A stretch of DNA of 64,000 nucleotides from Onthophagus taurus (lineage: Eukaryota; Arthropoda; Insecta; Coleoptera; Scarabaeidae), in contig NC_091966.1 of NCBI RefSeq assembly GCF_036711975.1, forward strand, positions 38,571,501 through 38,635,500. Reading direction: 5' to 3'. Made by a program: the position numbers and the translations under genes. Shown here piece by piece: positions 13,150-26,440 of this stretch. The notes beneath the pieces were generated by a model that was not told the DNA's origin, ran no database searches, and worked only from the letters and a program-made list of their open reading frames with translations. Positions within the stretch are counted from its first letter, which is position 1, and every line of letters starts with the position of its first letter.

Positions 13150-13773
13150 GCAATGTTTTTAGTTCATAATTTTAGTTCGAATTGCCTCCTACGTTTTGGT
13201 AGCTCGTTGGTTCTGTTTTTGTATAATGTTTAATTTCGCCGTTACTATTAGGCATTGTTTTATTTTATTTTACATTTTGGCTTTTTTGCTTTATTGTATT
13301 ATTATTGTTTTATTTTATTTTATCTTCTTTTGTATATATATATTATAATATTTGAATTCCGGTGTTTTTAGTTTAGGTTTCTTTTTTTTTTTTTAATTTT
13401 CACAACAAAACATTTGTGTATCCCCTAATATATTACAATACATTGGTAAGCTAATTAACAATAAGGTATATCGTTCCTCACAATAGATACTTATGTATCT
13501 GTGTTGTAGTTTAATCTCATGTTTAATTTTATTTTGAATTGCTCGCCTTAATTTTGATAATTTTGATTTTTTCTTTATTCATTCTTTTCCCTTGGTACAC
13601 GTTTTCTTTTTTTTATTGTAAATTTTTTTTTCGTGGTACATATCATTCAGGTTTGTCCTGTTTCTGTACCCATAAATTGTAAATAAATAAATAATTAAGT
13701 AATCAATTGACGTTAAATGTTATGAATTGTTTAACAAATAAACTTTTTTATTTATTAATTTTTTAAAATTTAA
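13150..13773. other. AT-rich DNA, no feature recognised
   Basis: This stretch is T- and A-rich, with homopolymer runs and TTTTATTTTATTTT-like simple sequence. No coding potential or known repeat end was recognised. Confidence 0.5.
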
Positions 13774-13985
13774 ATATCTCCTAATTACCACCGTTAGTTA
13801 TGTACTTAAAAATTTTTCAACCATAGATGGCGGTGACATTTTTGTCACTTCAACCATAGGTGGTGCTGACATTTTAGTTTGTCATTCCAATCATAGGTGG
13901 CGCTGACAATTTGAAATGTTTATTAGTTTGTCATTTCTATCATAGGTTGCGCTAACATTTTATGATGACTAAAGGTTGAAAGAAA
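13774..13985. repeat. Short-period repeat block (AACCATAGATGGCG type), copy 2
   Basis: It matches the block at 11986-12180 in the same orientation: a shared leader (CTCCTAATTACCACCGTTAG here), then successive CATAGRTGGCGCTGAC-like units, then a GGTTGAAA ending. The variation between units suggests an old array. Confidence 0.6.
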
Positions 13986-14149
13986 ATCACCCCGAACTGG
14001 GGTTGCTGAAGAACTAACACTTGAGTTGCTTAATAACTACCCCTAAAGAACTGGTGAACCTTCAGGTGCTATACGAAGTAACTCAGTCCCTTACTATTCG
14101 GTTTTAACGTAGCCTCGCACTATTCCTCGCTCTCCCCTTTCTGATTTTG

Positions 14150-15400
14150 AACAAAGATTTTGAACTTCTTAAAAATCCCGTGTTCACTAAGAACCTGCGT
14201 CAAAAAGTGATCAATCTCTTAAGCAATCTTTCGATACTCATTTCTCTACATCTGGCAATCTCTTCTTACATTTTCACATGAATCTCATTATAATTTCTGT
14301 TCTGTGCTGTTTTCTTTTCCTGTATAAATCCGTTTTCTCCTCTACCAGCAAGTCCATAGATAATATTCCTTCCGTAAGCTTTATAGCTATCGCAAATACC
14401 GTTCTATAAGCAGATGCTACTCATATGGTCAGTCTTCTAGGATTATAGCTAATATGTCCCATGATCACCCTGCTGTATCATCAGCAGTCGTCTTCTCCAT
14501 AACATAAGACTTCCAACATTTGGCATCACTCTCGTAAATGTGTTTGTCATTACAACTTTATGTGGTTACGTTCTCATAGACATCAAAAAAAGGATCAAAA
14601 AAAGCCAACCCAAGCCAACTCTTTTTGGCACTTAGGAGCAGAAAATGCGTTACCCACCCAAAACCTACTGGTGACGCTTACAGAGGGTGTTGTGGAAACC
14701 AATAAAACTTCTCCCTCAATTCCATGTATTTCAAAAACAGACAGCCGGGATCCGCTTCAGCATTGCGAACTGCGATAATGTAGTCTATTTTTTTTTTCCC
14801 AACCCAACCAACATAGTCTAACTTCGTCTATCATTACGTCTACTACGGTTTGCTTACTTATGGCTTCCCCTATGACGAATTTACCTCTCCTATTTCTTAG
14901 GCTCATATTTATAAGATATTCAGCGTCTCTTTTGATGGAATACTGAACTTTGTCAATTATTGCTTCTTTCATTGTCTCCTGCACTACAATAGCAAGATCA
15001 TCCGCATAGCCCACGATTCTGACTCGTTCCTCTTGCTTTAAAGCAAGAATTTTATTGTCATACAGATTTCATAACCACCCACTACGGATCTTTGTAATAC
15101 CCCACAACTCATTGACCTCTGTTCTCTATTTGGGAGGAGAGCAGTTGTGGCTCATAATTACTTAAAGGCGCATTTTACCTTGCTCCAGGGTACATAGTTA
15201 AACGCGGTCCTGACACTACATATTCCTGTTACCATCTCCATTACTGTCGTTACCGCGTCACCTGCAACTCTTCCCATCATATACGCGAACTGGTACTCGG
15301 TTATAATGCCGGCGGCTGCAAGTTGGTCATCAACTTCCAGACGACACACAGGTGGCAGAGGTAGCGAAAACGGATATCTCCTCCTTCTATATGTTCGAAA
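14150..15400 (-). mobile_element. R1-like LINE reverse-transcriptase relic
   Basis: The minus strand carries RT pieces in order. First is an RT fragment with EYQFAYMMGRVAGDAVTTVM and AFNYVPWSKV (15349-15158). Then comes the catalytic-box-like GYADDLAIVV (near 15010). Downstream are fragments resembling the R1-clade C-terminus, including EIDHFLTQVLSEHG (near 14200). Stops and frameshifts separate the pieces, and part of the palm between them is missing. The R1-like call rests on the motif style and is moderately secure. Confidence 0.62.
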
Positions 15401-17436
15401 AGCTGTAGTCCTCAGGCAGATCAGATCGGGGATTTATAATATTATTATTATTTATAATTTTTAGACTATGTTGAAGTGAGGTCAATATTTACTTTAACAA
15501 TAACAATTTATTGTATAACTAAAATAAACTGTTAATAAAACTTCATATAATACAAAACATCAAAATACTTTGTACATTAACACACATAACACAAAAATTC
15601 GTTTTGTATCCACCACCGTGCAATACTTTGTTGTCTCACAACTTTGTTCGGGAGGTTCAAGAGCTTCACCAAATACATTAGTTTTCGAGATATCGCCAAA
15701 AGAGTTTCGAATCGAACGCTTTAAAGGTAGGGTATCTTTTCTCCTCCTTCCGATCAAGCAAAGAGGATTTTCCGATTTCCTCTATCAGTCCCATACAAAA
15801 GTCCGAGAAAGTAGAGTATAGGCCGTTTCAGTTCATTTTCCAAGCGTTTTATTAAAAACTAAAAAAAAAAATCGATGACTTTGAACATCCTGCATATTAA
15901 TTAATCTATAACGTAACGTATTTGATTAAAAAAAAATGGTGGTAAATTAATTTTGTATCCAATCACGAGTTTCAATTTCAAAATCCCGAACTATTTGCCT
16001 GAATATCGTAGTAGGTAAAATACAAACATTACCTGTTACACAAGCCCTTCAAAAAAATCCAGTCAGATTGATATTATTTATCTGTAGCGTGCTGGCGTCT
16101 GTCGAAGGCAAAAAATAATTATCGACCGCAAACAGAGGTCCTATTTGCACAATTGATACCGGTTCGCAATAGCGTGCAATGTTGACGCAAAAGTATGGAA
16201 TTAAACGCACGCAATAATTAAGCAAAAATCGATTCAACCAGAAATTGGGAAGGGCCGGAAACAACTTTAATTCGACCCAGCGTTGATTATTCGTGACCAT
16301 CCCACCACTTTACTTTTTTTTTTAATATTGTCCGGAAATCAAAACTTTTCGCCAACGCTCGTTTTGAGTTTTAGCTTTATAGGGCTAAAGCTCAAAACCC
16401 GCTCTGACGGCGGATGCGTTTCAATAAGCTCGGATATAATTTTTTTTTGTGTTGCTTTTGCGGCCGTTGCGGTTGCTGCGACTGTTTCCGACGGGAGCTT
16501 TTATTATTCGGAAATGAAGAAACCGAAAATAAAAGAAGTGAATTTTAAACAGTTCTAGTTTTTTTATAATCCCTTGATAGATGCAAATATTTTGATATAG
16601 GGTGAATAATTGTATTTTAATAGAATGGAGAGAGATTTAAACAAAAGCTCGCTGGCAATTCGACGAGCTTTGCAGCGTTCGAATATAAATCGCGATACGT
16701 CAATCCGAGCCAAAGCTCTCTCCGTACAGTGCTTTTGACGGGCGAGGTTCGGGGTTTACGGCGGACGACATTGTTTTGATTATAGACGGTGTTGTTTATA
16801 AATACATCAATCAGGTTGGGGTAACATCGATTTTTCGAATACTGTGTGTTATTTCCACACGGAAACCTACGACTTTGCCCCGTTGTTATTTTTAAGCTTT
16901 TTAAATAAAATGTATCAATATTACACATCAATTCTATGGATTAATACTATGTATATAAACAGTTAAAAAATCCTGCAATAAATACAGAAATTTATTTTGC
17001 AATAAATAAAAAAATAACTCATAGAAAATCGTGTTTAATTGTTCAATTAATTAAATTTTTCTTGTGCTAGATTACCCCTTGTTGTCTTGTACAGCTTCCA
17101 AGAGAATCCTTAGGGGCGTTTCAAGCGAAACCTGAGTAGTCAGAACGGTATAATTAAATCGACTCGTTTATCAGTGATAAAATAAACGTTAATTACCCGC
17201 AAACGTTTGGAGTTTAATTAAAGAAATTTCACCAGAAGAAAACGAATTTGTCTGAATTGCAATGCTAATTGTTCTTGGTTTTACATTCTACAATAACCAT
17301 TATGTCTCAAAAACAAAGAACAAATTTTACTCAGCACAAATAATCCGTTAATCAAATGAAATTGAAAACCTCTGACTTCAAAAATATTTCAAGGTCTTTA
17401 GCAATTATGAAAATTTTCTATAAAATAACGTGACAA
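15401..17436. other. Intergenic DNA, no gene recognised
   Basis: Only short overlapping frames occur, none with recognisable motifs. A GC-richer stretch at 16050-16900 gives chance frames on both strands. No transposon end was identified. Confidence 0.5.
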
Positions 17437-17600
17437 CCCTGGAAGCTTATAAATTGGTATAATGCAACTTTACACGTTACTTTATAACCATAAAAAGTTT
17501 CATTTCTCAATTCCTAATCGATTTTTAAAACATTTTTTTTCTGTAATTCCATTTTCAAGAATCGTCACATCAAATGGGGGATTTTTAAAAGTTTATATAT
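17437..17600. repeat. Outlying monomer of the ~178-bp satellite
   Basis: It has the same sequence order as the tandem array at 20455-23010: an AAGCTTATAA block, then AAAAAGTTTCATTTCTCAATTC, a TCTGTAATTCCATTTTCAAG block, then GGGGGATTTTTAAAAG. It is separated from the main array by mariner-type insertions. Confidence 0.75.
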
Positions 17601-18426
17601 ATCGCAAGCAAATGTTTAATTGCATATAATAATTAACATTGATTAAACCTTTAAAATACTTTTGAATATTTTTCCAACAACTCTCCATTAACATTTTTAT
17701 ATTACACAATTGCGAATACTCATAACACAATAACAAATTGTCCACAGATAAATTTTATTATCAATAACATAACAAATGCATCGAGTAAATCTTTTAAAAA
17801 ATATTTCTGACTAACGTAAATTAAATCCCAAGCATTCTGCATGCTACTTATCTTAATAATATCTACTACTTTATTTTATTGTGAACAGATACCTACTCTA
17901 TATTGTATTGTTGTATCGAAAAAATGGTATTTGCCTAAAACAAGCTTAGACAGATACTATTTGTCTTGTCCAATAGTATTTGCCTAGACATTTAATGATA
18001 AAACTGTAATGAACTACTATATGACATAAAAACTGCGGGGTTTGTGTAACCATTTGAAGAATCCATTGGCAAAAAATTAACCGAGGTAGAAAATCTCGCG
18101 GTAACACGTTGCAGATGATAAGGATACAAAAGTTGTTCTTTTAAAATCCTAAACACGCTGGAATGGCTTACGATTATTTGTTGAGCAATTTTTCTTGTAC
18201 TGATTGTGGGAGAGTTCTCAAGTAAATTAAGAACTTCTTCCTCTAGTGCTACATTACGTACTTCTCGTGAACGTCCGCAATCGACAATTCTTCTTGAACA
18301 ATGTCCATCTTCTCGAAGACGTTGATGAATACGCGCAAATATGCTGTGATGAGGTAGTGTACGTTCTGGATATAGCTTAGCGTAAAGCCTTCGAACTTCT
18401 AACCCATTTCTTTTAGCTCGACCGTA

Positions 18427-20291
18427 CAGGTGTCCCAATTTCGATGTCCGCATAGGCTATCTCCGAAACTAAAAGAGATAGAAAAAAAGTAGCTTACATG
18501 TCATGATCTCGTTTTTCGAGAAAATGTTAATGCCGAAAACTCTGAACAGCTATCGTCTTTTGTTTTCGCCCTATCGGCAAAAACTGAAAATTCTGCGAAA
18601 ACGACAATCGCGAATATCTCACTTATTATCAAAGATGGAGTATTATAAATAAAACATTATATGGGCAACTTTTCACGAAGAATTCAGTGGCGTAGGTAGA
18701 ATTTTTTTCCCATCTTTTATTTTCGAGATTTTAGACGTAACTTTATTTTTTTAAATGGAAACCATAGTTGGCTATGAGCTAAAATAATTTGTTATTTTCT
18801 CCTGATAACAAATATATATAGTTTGTGGGGTCTATTTCTTATAGATATTGAATAATTAACAAAAATTCATTTTGTTCTATCTAAAACCAATGTATGTATT
18901 TAAAAGTTAATGTTGCTATGGTGATAACCATACATACTATGATGGCACATAATGTATCAAATAATTGCCAAAGTTTGTATTTAAAAATTCGATAACAACT
19001 CTGGCATTATGTGCTGGTGCTTCGTACCAGCACAGTGTCAAAGTATAACAAAACTGAATAAAACTTTACAATGAATTACGAAAATTATGAAAAATGTAAC
19101 ATGATGGAATCCTATATGTTATCAGATAAGAATGCCACGTTAGCCGCGGAATTATATTTCACAAGGTATCCGGAAAAAAGACAACCGCACGTAAGAACCT
19201 TCAGCCAATTAGCAGAAAATTTAATAGATTTTTGGTCCTTCCCCAAACCATGTGCAAAAACATACGAAAATGACCTGCAAGAGGATGAAGTCAATGTGTT
19301 GGCTTCACTTGCGATAAATCCTTCAACATCTTGCAGAGAAATTGAACAAGACGTCTGACCCAACAGCCGCTGCTCCTGAATATGAAAGAAAAATAAATAT
19401 AAACCATACAAAGCGGGGCTTACTCATTATTTACGTGCCCGAGATGTCGATCTAAGATTAGAATTTTGTAGATGATATTTAGAAAAATTAAATAATCTGA
19501 TGTTTGCTCAAAATGTCATCTGGACCATCATACCGTCATCATACCGATGAAGTCTCTGAGTGTTCAAAGAAGATTGGGGTTCAATGTATGTAAACTCAGG
19601 TAAATACCTCAATATATTAAGGCAGCACATTGAGCCTTTGGTCGACAATTTGCCATTAAATATGTCTCAAATGATATATTTTCAATATGACTGAGCACCA
19701 GCACATAATGCCAGAGTTGTTAGTGAATTTTTAAATACTACTACAAACTTTGGCAATAATTGGAAACAATGTTTTCCATCATGGTATGGTTATCACCATA
19801 ACAACATTAACTTTTAAATACATACAATAGTTTTAGATAGAATAAAATGAATTTTTGTTAATTATTCAATAACTATAAGAAATATACCCCACAAACTATA
19901 TATATTTGCTATCAGAAGAAAATAACAAATTATTTTAGCTCATAGCCAACTATGGTTTCCATTTAAAAAAATAAAGTTACGTCTAAAATCTCGAAAATAA
20001 AAGATGGGAAAAAAATTCTACCTACGCCACTGAATTCTTCGTGAAAAGTTGCCCATATAATGTTTTATTTATAATACTCCATCTTTGATAATAAGTGAGA
20101 TATTCGCGATTGTCGTTTTCGCAGAATTTTCAGTTTTTGCCGATAGGGCGAAAACAAAAGACGATAGCTGTTCAGAGTTTTCGGCATTAACATTTTCTCG
20201 AAAAACGAGATCATGACATGTAAGCTACTTTTTTTCTATCTCTTTTAGTTTCGGAGATAGCCTATGCGGACATCGAAATTGGGACACCCTG
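18427..20291. mobile_element. Tc1/mariner-type element with ~595-bp terminal inverted repeats
   Basis: The left end reads TA|CAGGTGTCCCAATTTCG and the right end CGAAATTGGGACACCCTG|TA, with TA duplicated at 18425-18426 and 20292-20293. The arms (about 18427-19020 and 19694-20291) mirror each other over nearly 600 bp with scattered differences. The ~670-bp spacer carries a decayed transposase. It sits inside another mariner-type transposase gene, whose frame is restored when the element and one TA are removed. Confidence 0.85.
19071..19740 (+). pseudogene. Decayed mariner-type transposase inside the long-inverted-repeat element
   Basis: The first frame (19071-19358) resembles the helix-turn-helix N-terminus of DUF4817-type transposases: KNATLAAELYFTRYPEKRQP and NPSTSCREIE. 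After a stop, shifted frames read RARDVDLRLEFCR, then YLNILRQHIEPLVDNLPLNM and QYD*APAHNARVVSEFLN, which is the region of the second catalytic Asp with a stop codon in place of Gly. The second-Asp segment runs into the right arm, so the left arm holds an antisense copy of it. It is dead by stops and frameshifts. Confidence 0.7.
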
Positions 20292-20454
20292 TACACAAAA
20301 TGCATGTCTGCCATTTCGGCATTTATGTAGTTTGCCATTGTGTTATTACTTAAGCAATAATTGTTTTAGTTTGCGAAAATAATACGGACAAAATCACAAC
20401 AATGAAAATATTTGTCATTATGACACCTGCCTACTTGATATTTTTAAACAAGTA

Positions 20455-23010
20455 CCCTTTAAACAACCCTGTATAATAAAGTGGCCACACATTCTCTTAT
20501 AACCTCAAAAAGTTTCATGTCTTAATTCCTAACCAGTTTGGAGAGAACAATTTTTTTCTGTAATTCCATTTTCAAGAATCGTCAAAGCAACTAGGGGATT
20601 TTTTAAATTTTATATAGTATAATAAAGTGGCCACCCTGAAATGTTATAATTTGGTATAACATAGCCTCACACATTCCTTCATAACCTGAATGAGTTTCAT
20701 TTCTTAATTCCTAACCTTTTTTAGTAATTCCATTTTCAAGAATCGTCAAATCAAATAGGGGATTTTTGAAGTTTTATAGAAAATAAAGTGGCCATCCTGG
20801 AAGCTTATAATTTGGTATAACATAACCTGACACATTCCTTTATAACCTCAAAAAGTTTCATTTCTTAATTCCAAACCTGTTTGGAGAAAACAATTTTCTT
20901 CAGTAATTCCATTTAAAAGAATCGTCAAATCAAACAGGGGATTTTTGAAGTTTTATAGAAAATAAAGTGGCCATCCTGGAAGCTTATAATTTGCTATAAC
21001 ATAACCTCACACATTCCTTTATAACCTCAAAAAGTTTCATTTCTTAATTCCCAACCTGTTTGGAGAAAACAATTTTTTTCAGTAATTCCATTTTCAAGAA
21101 TCGTCAAATCATTAGGGGATTTTTGAAGTTTTATAGAAAATAAAGTGGCTATCCTGGAAGCTTATAATTTGGTATAACATAACCTCACACATTCTTTTAT
21201 AACCTCAATAAGTTTCATTTACTAATTCCTTTCCGATTTGGAGACAACCATTCTTTTCTTTATTTCCATTTTCAAGAATTGTCAAATCAAATAGGGGATT
21301 TTTAAAAGTTTATATATAATGAAGTGGCCACCCTGAAATCTTATAATTTGCTATAACATAACCTCACACATTCCCTTATAACCTCAAAAAGTTTCATTTC
21401 TTAATTCCAAACCTGTTTGGAGAAAACAATTTTTTTCAGTAATTCCATTTTCAAGAATCGTCAAATCAAATAGGGGATTCTTAAAGTTTTATAGAAAATA
21501 AAGTGGCCATCCTGAAAGCTTATAATTGAGTATAACATAACCTCACACATTCTGTTATAACCTCAATAAGTTTCATTTAATAATTCCTTTCCGATTTGGA
21601 GACAACCATTCTTTTCTTTAATGCCATTTTCAAGAATAGTCAAATCAAATAGGGGATTTTTAAAACTTTATATATAATAAAGTGGCCACCCTGAAATCTT
21701 ATAATTTGCTATAACATAACCTCACACATTCCTTTATAACCTCAAAAAGTTTCATTTCTTAATTCCAAACCTGTTTGCAGAAAACATTTTTTTTCAGTAA
21801 TTACATTTTCAAGAATCGTCAAATCAAATAGGGGATTTTTGAAGTTTTATAGAAAATAAAGTGGCCATCCTGGAAGCTTATAATTGGGTATGACATAACC
21901 TCACATATTCTTTTATAACCTCAATAAGTTTCATTTACTAATTCCTTTCCGATTTGGAGACAACCATTTTTTTCTTTAATTCCATTTTCAAGAATTGTCA
22001 AATCAAATAGGGGATTTTTAAAAGTTTATATATAATAAAGTGGTCACCCTGAAATAACCTCACACATTCCTCTATAACCTCAAAAAGTTTCATTTCTTAA
22101 TTCCAAACCTGTTTGGAGAAAACAATTTTTTTCAGTAATTACATTTTCAAGAATCGTCAAATCAAATAGGGGATTTTTGAAGTTCTATAGAAAATAAAGT
22201 GGAAATCCTGAAAGCTTATAATTGGGTATAACATAACCTCACACATTCTTTTATAACCTCAATAAGCTTCATTTACTAATTCTTTTCCGATTTGGAGACA
22301 ACCATTCTTTTCTTTAATTCCATTTTCAAGAATTGTCAAATCAAATAGGCGATTTTTAAAAGTTTATATATAATAAAGTGGCCACCCTGAAATCTTATAA
22401 TTTGGTATAACATAACCCCACACATTCCTTAATAACCTCAAGATGTTTCATTTCTTAATTCCAAACCTGTTTGGAGAAAACAATTTTTTTCAGTAATTAC
22501 TTTTTCAAGAATCGTCAAATCAAATAGGGGATTTTTAAAGTTTTATAGAAAATAAAGTGGCCATCCTGAAAGCTTATAATTGGGTATAACATAACCTCAC
22601 ACATTCTTTTATAACCTCAATAAGTTTCATTTACTAATTTCTTTCCGATTTGGAGACAACCATTCTTTTCTTTAATTCCATTTTCAAGAATTGTCAAATC
22701 AAATAGGGGATTTTTAAAAGTTTATATATAATAAAGTGGCCACCCTGAAATCTTATAATTTGCTATAACATAACCTCACACATTCCTTTATAACCTCAAA
22801 AAGTTTCATTTCTTAGTTCCCAACCTGTTTGCAGAAAACATTTTTTTTCAGTAATTACATTTTCAAGAATCGTCAAATCAAATAGGGGATTTTTGAAGTT
22901 TTATAGAAAATAAAGTGGCCATCCTGGAAGCTTATAATTGGGTATGACATAACCACAAACGTTCCTTTATAACCACAAAAAGTTTTATTTCGTAATTTCT
23001 AGTCGATTTT
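20455..23010. repeat. Satellite array, ~178-bp monomer with a two-monomer higher-order pattern
   Basis: About 15 tandem monomers begin with (A)TAAAGTGGCCA(C/T)CCTG at a spacing of mostly 178-180 bp. From about 21145 two types alternate. One has AAAAAGTTTCATTTCTTAATTCC with CCTGTTTGGAGAAAACA. The other has AATAAGTTTCATTTACTAATTCC with CCGATTTGGAGACAACCA. This gives a ~357-bp dimer repeat. A shortened unit lies near 22040. No coding potential is seen. Confidence 0.92.
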
Positions 23011-26000
23011 GAAAAAGCAATTGTTTTGCGTACTTTCCAAAATAAAGCTCAAATTAATTAGCTAACTTTTAAACATTTTTATTGACAGAGAAGAACACCA
23101 GAATATGTTGAAGTATGGTTAATATTTATAGTAAACGCAACATTTATCGAAGAGCTATAACAGAAAGTTAATACACCAAAAATTATATTTAAATATTACC
23201 AAACGAGATTTAAATGGAACGTCTTAAAAGAAAATTATATTTTTTTCTTTATGATTCAAGCAATGCAACGTTTAATTATTTTTCTTTTTACATTTCTTCT
23301 TAACAGCAAAGTGTGAAGGTAGATTGCATTGTAGGCAAAAGCTGAGGTGTATTGAACTCAGGTAAAATATACACCGCAGCAAATATGTAAGTAATCGAGT
23401 CGACGTTCAAAAGCGACAGTCGGCATCGACTAGGTATAAGAATTAGTAATAGAAATAAAGCACTAATTAGTAAAGGGAAGATTGGGTTTCCTTTCATCAT
23501 CCAAGCCCTCAATAAAAAATCTGTTGCCGGGAAATAATCCGTCAACCAAATGAAATCGTCAATTTTTAATAACCTCTGGCGATGCGGAAGCAGGGCAAAA
23601 ATATTTCCCGGACTTGCGACTTCATACGGGCTTTAGACAAATCCCTTTTCGTTCGCGGGGATTCCCGGGGATCGATTCAGTAGGATCTGAATGCCTGTTC
23701 CCCTTTTCGTATCCCCCGAAGGAACCAAAGATGATACTACTCTCATACGACTGGCGGATGTGAATTTTGATGGTGAGGCTCAGATTACATCGTTTTATTC
23801 GGAAATGGGAACGTCGCGGTAGGAAGCGTTATTGAATGTATGGGGGGGAATAAGAACTGTAATGAATTTAAGAATGAAGAAATAGAGCAGTAAATTTCTT
23901 TTGTTAAAAACAAAGAACGATTTTTCAATGTATAGCTCAAGTTTGATTTGAAATGTCAAATACATTACGGCTTTGTCCGGTAATGTTCTGTTTAATTTAG
24001 TTTTTTGTAGGGCCAGTTTCAGAACTACACACAGCGGTATTCAACACTGAGTATTTACGAGTTGTTCGGGGTTGAAATCCCTAGCTAAAAACTAATTTCC
24101 CCCGGCCAATTGTATTTTGGCGGCGACACTTGCAGAGCGGCTGAGCTGTCGACATATTTTTTCGTGCGTGAATTTAAAATCAAATTGAACATTCGCCGCC
24201 CCGGTCACCGTTAAAACGCTACAACGAAATTTATATTTATTGCCTCACCATTAAACTGGGGGGAAATATGCAGAATTGAATCATTTCCTCTACACTATAC
24301 CAATTTAAACGGTTTCAAATTTACCGTGAAACTGCTTTCGTTGCAAGGGAAGTTGTTAATGCTATACGCATTGTTAATTTAACGAAAAATAATATACCGG
24401 ATTTATGATACAAATGTTATTTTCAATAAGAATAATATCGGATTATCATTAATTTTTATGTTACGATAAGGGTTAATGAATATGGATTTTGATTATAGAA
24501 CAGAATTGAATTTTCCAATGTACCATTCAATTTCGATAATCAAAAACAATTATCATTTTCAGTTTTGCCTGAGCAACGGTTTTTGTAGTAATCGGGCTGA
24601 GTTTATTCGACCGGTTAATTAATTCAAACTAATTTTGAATGCAGGGGCGCCGCAATAAACTATGTTCGCGCAGTATGAATATTAAACCTCGGAGAGCAGA
24701 TGCGGGCACAATTAAATACAAATATTCCCCTTACATTAATAACGATGGCGAGGCCTTATTTTATTTTAATTAAAGCTGCGCGGCTCGCATTGGCATTATT
24801 ATCGCCAATTTTGTTCCATCCGAGCAACAAATTACATAGTGGTATTTAGAATGAGACTTAAAGCGAGAAAAACGAAGACGTAATAAACAAATGGGCGAAG
24901 AGATGATGGGGAGTAAGGTGACACTATAAGGTTTCGAAATTTAAATTAAATTTTACCAGATGAGGGAACGTTGAAGTATAGGGCGCTCACGCAATAAATT
25001 TTAATTAAAGCACGATGCAACGTGTTAATTAGTAAATTGCTCCTTTGTAATACAAAATGAACGCGTCGAATCGTTTACATCATTTCTCCACCACTTCACA
25101 GCTGGTAATTACCCTCGTATATGATTATGTAGGTCTCTATTAGATCTCTGATGCGTTAATTCCTCGATTTCTATACATGATTTCATCAAATTAATTTTGA
25201 TTCGATACAAAATTCATTTTGGTAAAACGGTTACATTTGCGACATCTATTTTTATTAAACATGAGAAATCGTAGCAAACTGCATCACCTCAAGTTACCTT
25301 TTTGTTGATTCAAAATCATTTAGGAACCTTTTGTAACAAAGAGAAATCTGTTAAATTATCAAAATGCCATCTATGAAGCGCTAGCTCCAGTGAAGTTAAA
25401 TTTAATATTGATCCTATTTCTAAAAGCACAAATAGTATCCTACCATTTAAATAAGATTCCTATCGTTATGAATAAAGAATAGAAATGAAGTTTAATTTAG
25501 AGATGGCTTATAAGAAAAAAAATTTAAATTACAAAAACTTTCTAATTAGATGTCATTAAATATAGATTAGATATAATCATAAAGTTCCATTATTAGCTCG
25601 AAAATGAAGTTAAACCAATGTTCCGTGTACGTAATAAGCTTGTCCTGCAGGAGCTGATCACCACCGAGACCTCTAACATTACATCAATAGATCATTAATA
25701 TAATCGATGCAGCGTGCAGACCCATTATGGGGATTGCGGCGTTGGTATCAACTGATATGCGACCACATTTATACACTATACAACTCGAACTTGACGGTTA
25801 TCCCACCGCATTGTATGCACAGTGTCTCCTACACTCCACGGTAACCGCTAAAACGCCCTGCAGGCCGCCCCATACGAAAGCTCTTAATCACATAAAGTAA
25901 TTTGTGCGTTGGTGTAACGCTGATCAAATGATGCTTTAATAGTATTAGCCGCGGTCTATGGCCGTTCGAATTGCCTAATGGGTTCGAATTTTTTTTTGGA

Positions 26001-26440
26001 CGCTTTATTTGAGGAGTATGATGGGTTCAATATGGCAACGGTAGCGGGGAATAAACGGGAAGTCAACGCTCTGACGAAAGCCCTATATAAACTTTATCTA
26101 TTTTCGAGCAATAAATCCACGCGTAAAAGGCCCATCCCAAAGAGACTTTGAATATAAAAACGCTTTTATAACTGCATAAATTGGCTATGAAAGTTTATGT
26201 TCCTGGTCATCCCGGCGAGCGTTTTTCGGATATGAACCCGCGAAAAAGTGGACAACGTAAAATGGATGGGCCCATTTGCTTGATATTATGTTTGTTTACT
26301 TACATCTTAGTGATATTGATAATTTATAATGTTTATATAAATCTTGTATGTATTATATTTACACTTTTCATCGTAAACTCTAAAAAAATCAGCTGTTATC
26401 GACTAGGACAATCTATCAATATACCACGGATTCAGAAATA
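23011..26440. other. Intergenic DNA, no gene recognised
   Basis: This long stretch is of mixed composition. Parts at 23.6-24.3, 24.6-25.1 and 25.6-26.3 kb are less AT-rich and appear only once in the window. No open frame with known motifs, RNA gene or clear transposon end was found. It may hold conserved non-coding DNA. Confidence 0.5.

Larger units (their letters stand above)
17992..20338 (-). pseudogene. Mariner-type (DUF4817-like) transposase pseudogene, split by a nested element
   Basis: The coding pieces are 20338-20294 (start, with AEMADMHFVY) and 18424-17992 on the minus strand. Joined across the insertion at 18427-20291, the frame continues as HFVY-GRAKRNGLEVRRLYAKLYP, the usual N-terminal helix-turn-helix region of this transposase group. 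It then runs through STRKIAQQIIVSHSSVFRILK. After YPYHLQRV the expected catalytic core is missing and the sequence degenerates, so this is a relic. The interrupting element is described separately. Confidence 0.8.

Noticed and set aside
20455-23010. Regular repeats as a CRISPR-like array
   Set aside because: Units are contiguous ~178-bp monomers without unique spacers, in an insect genome.
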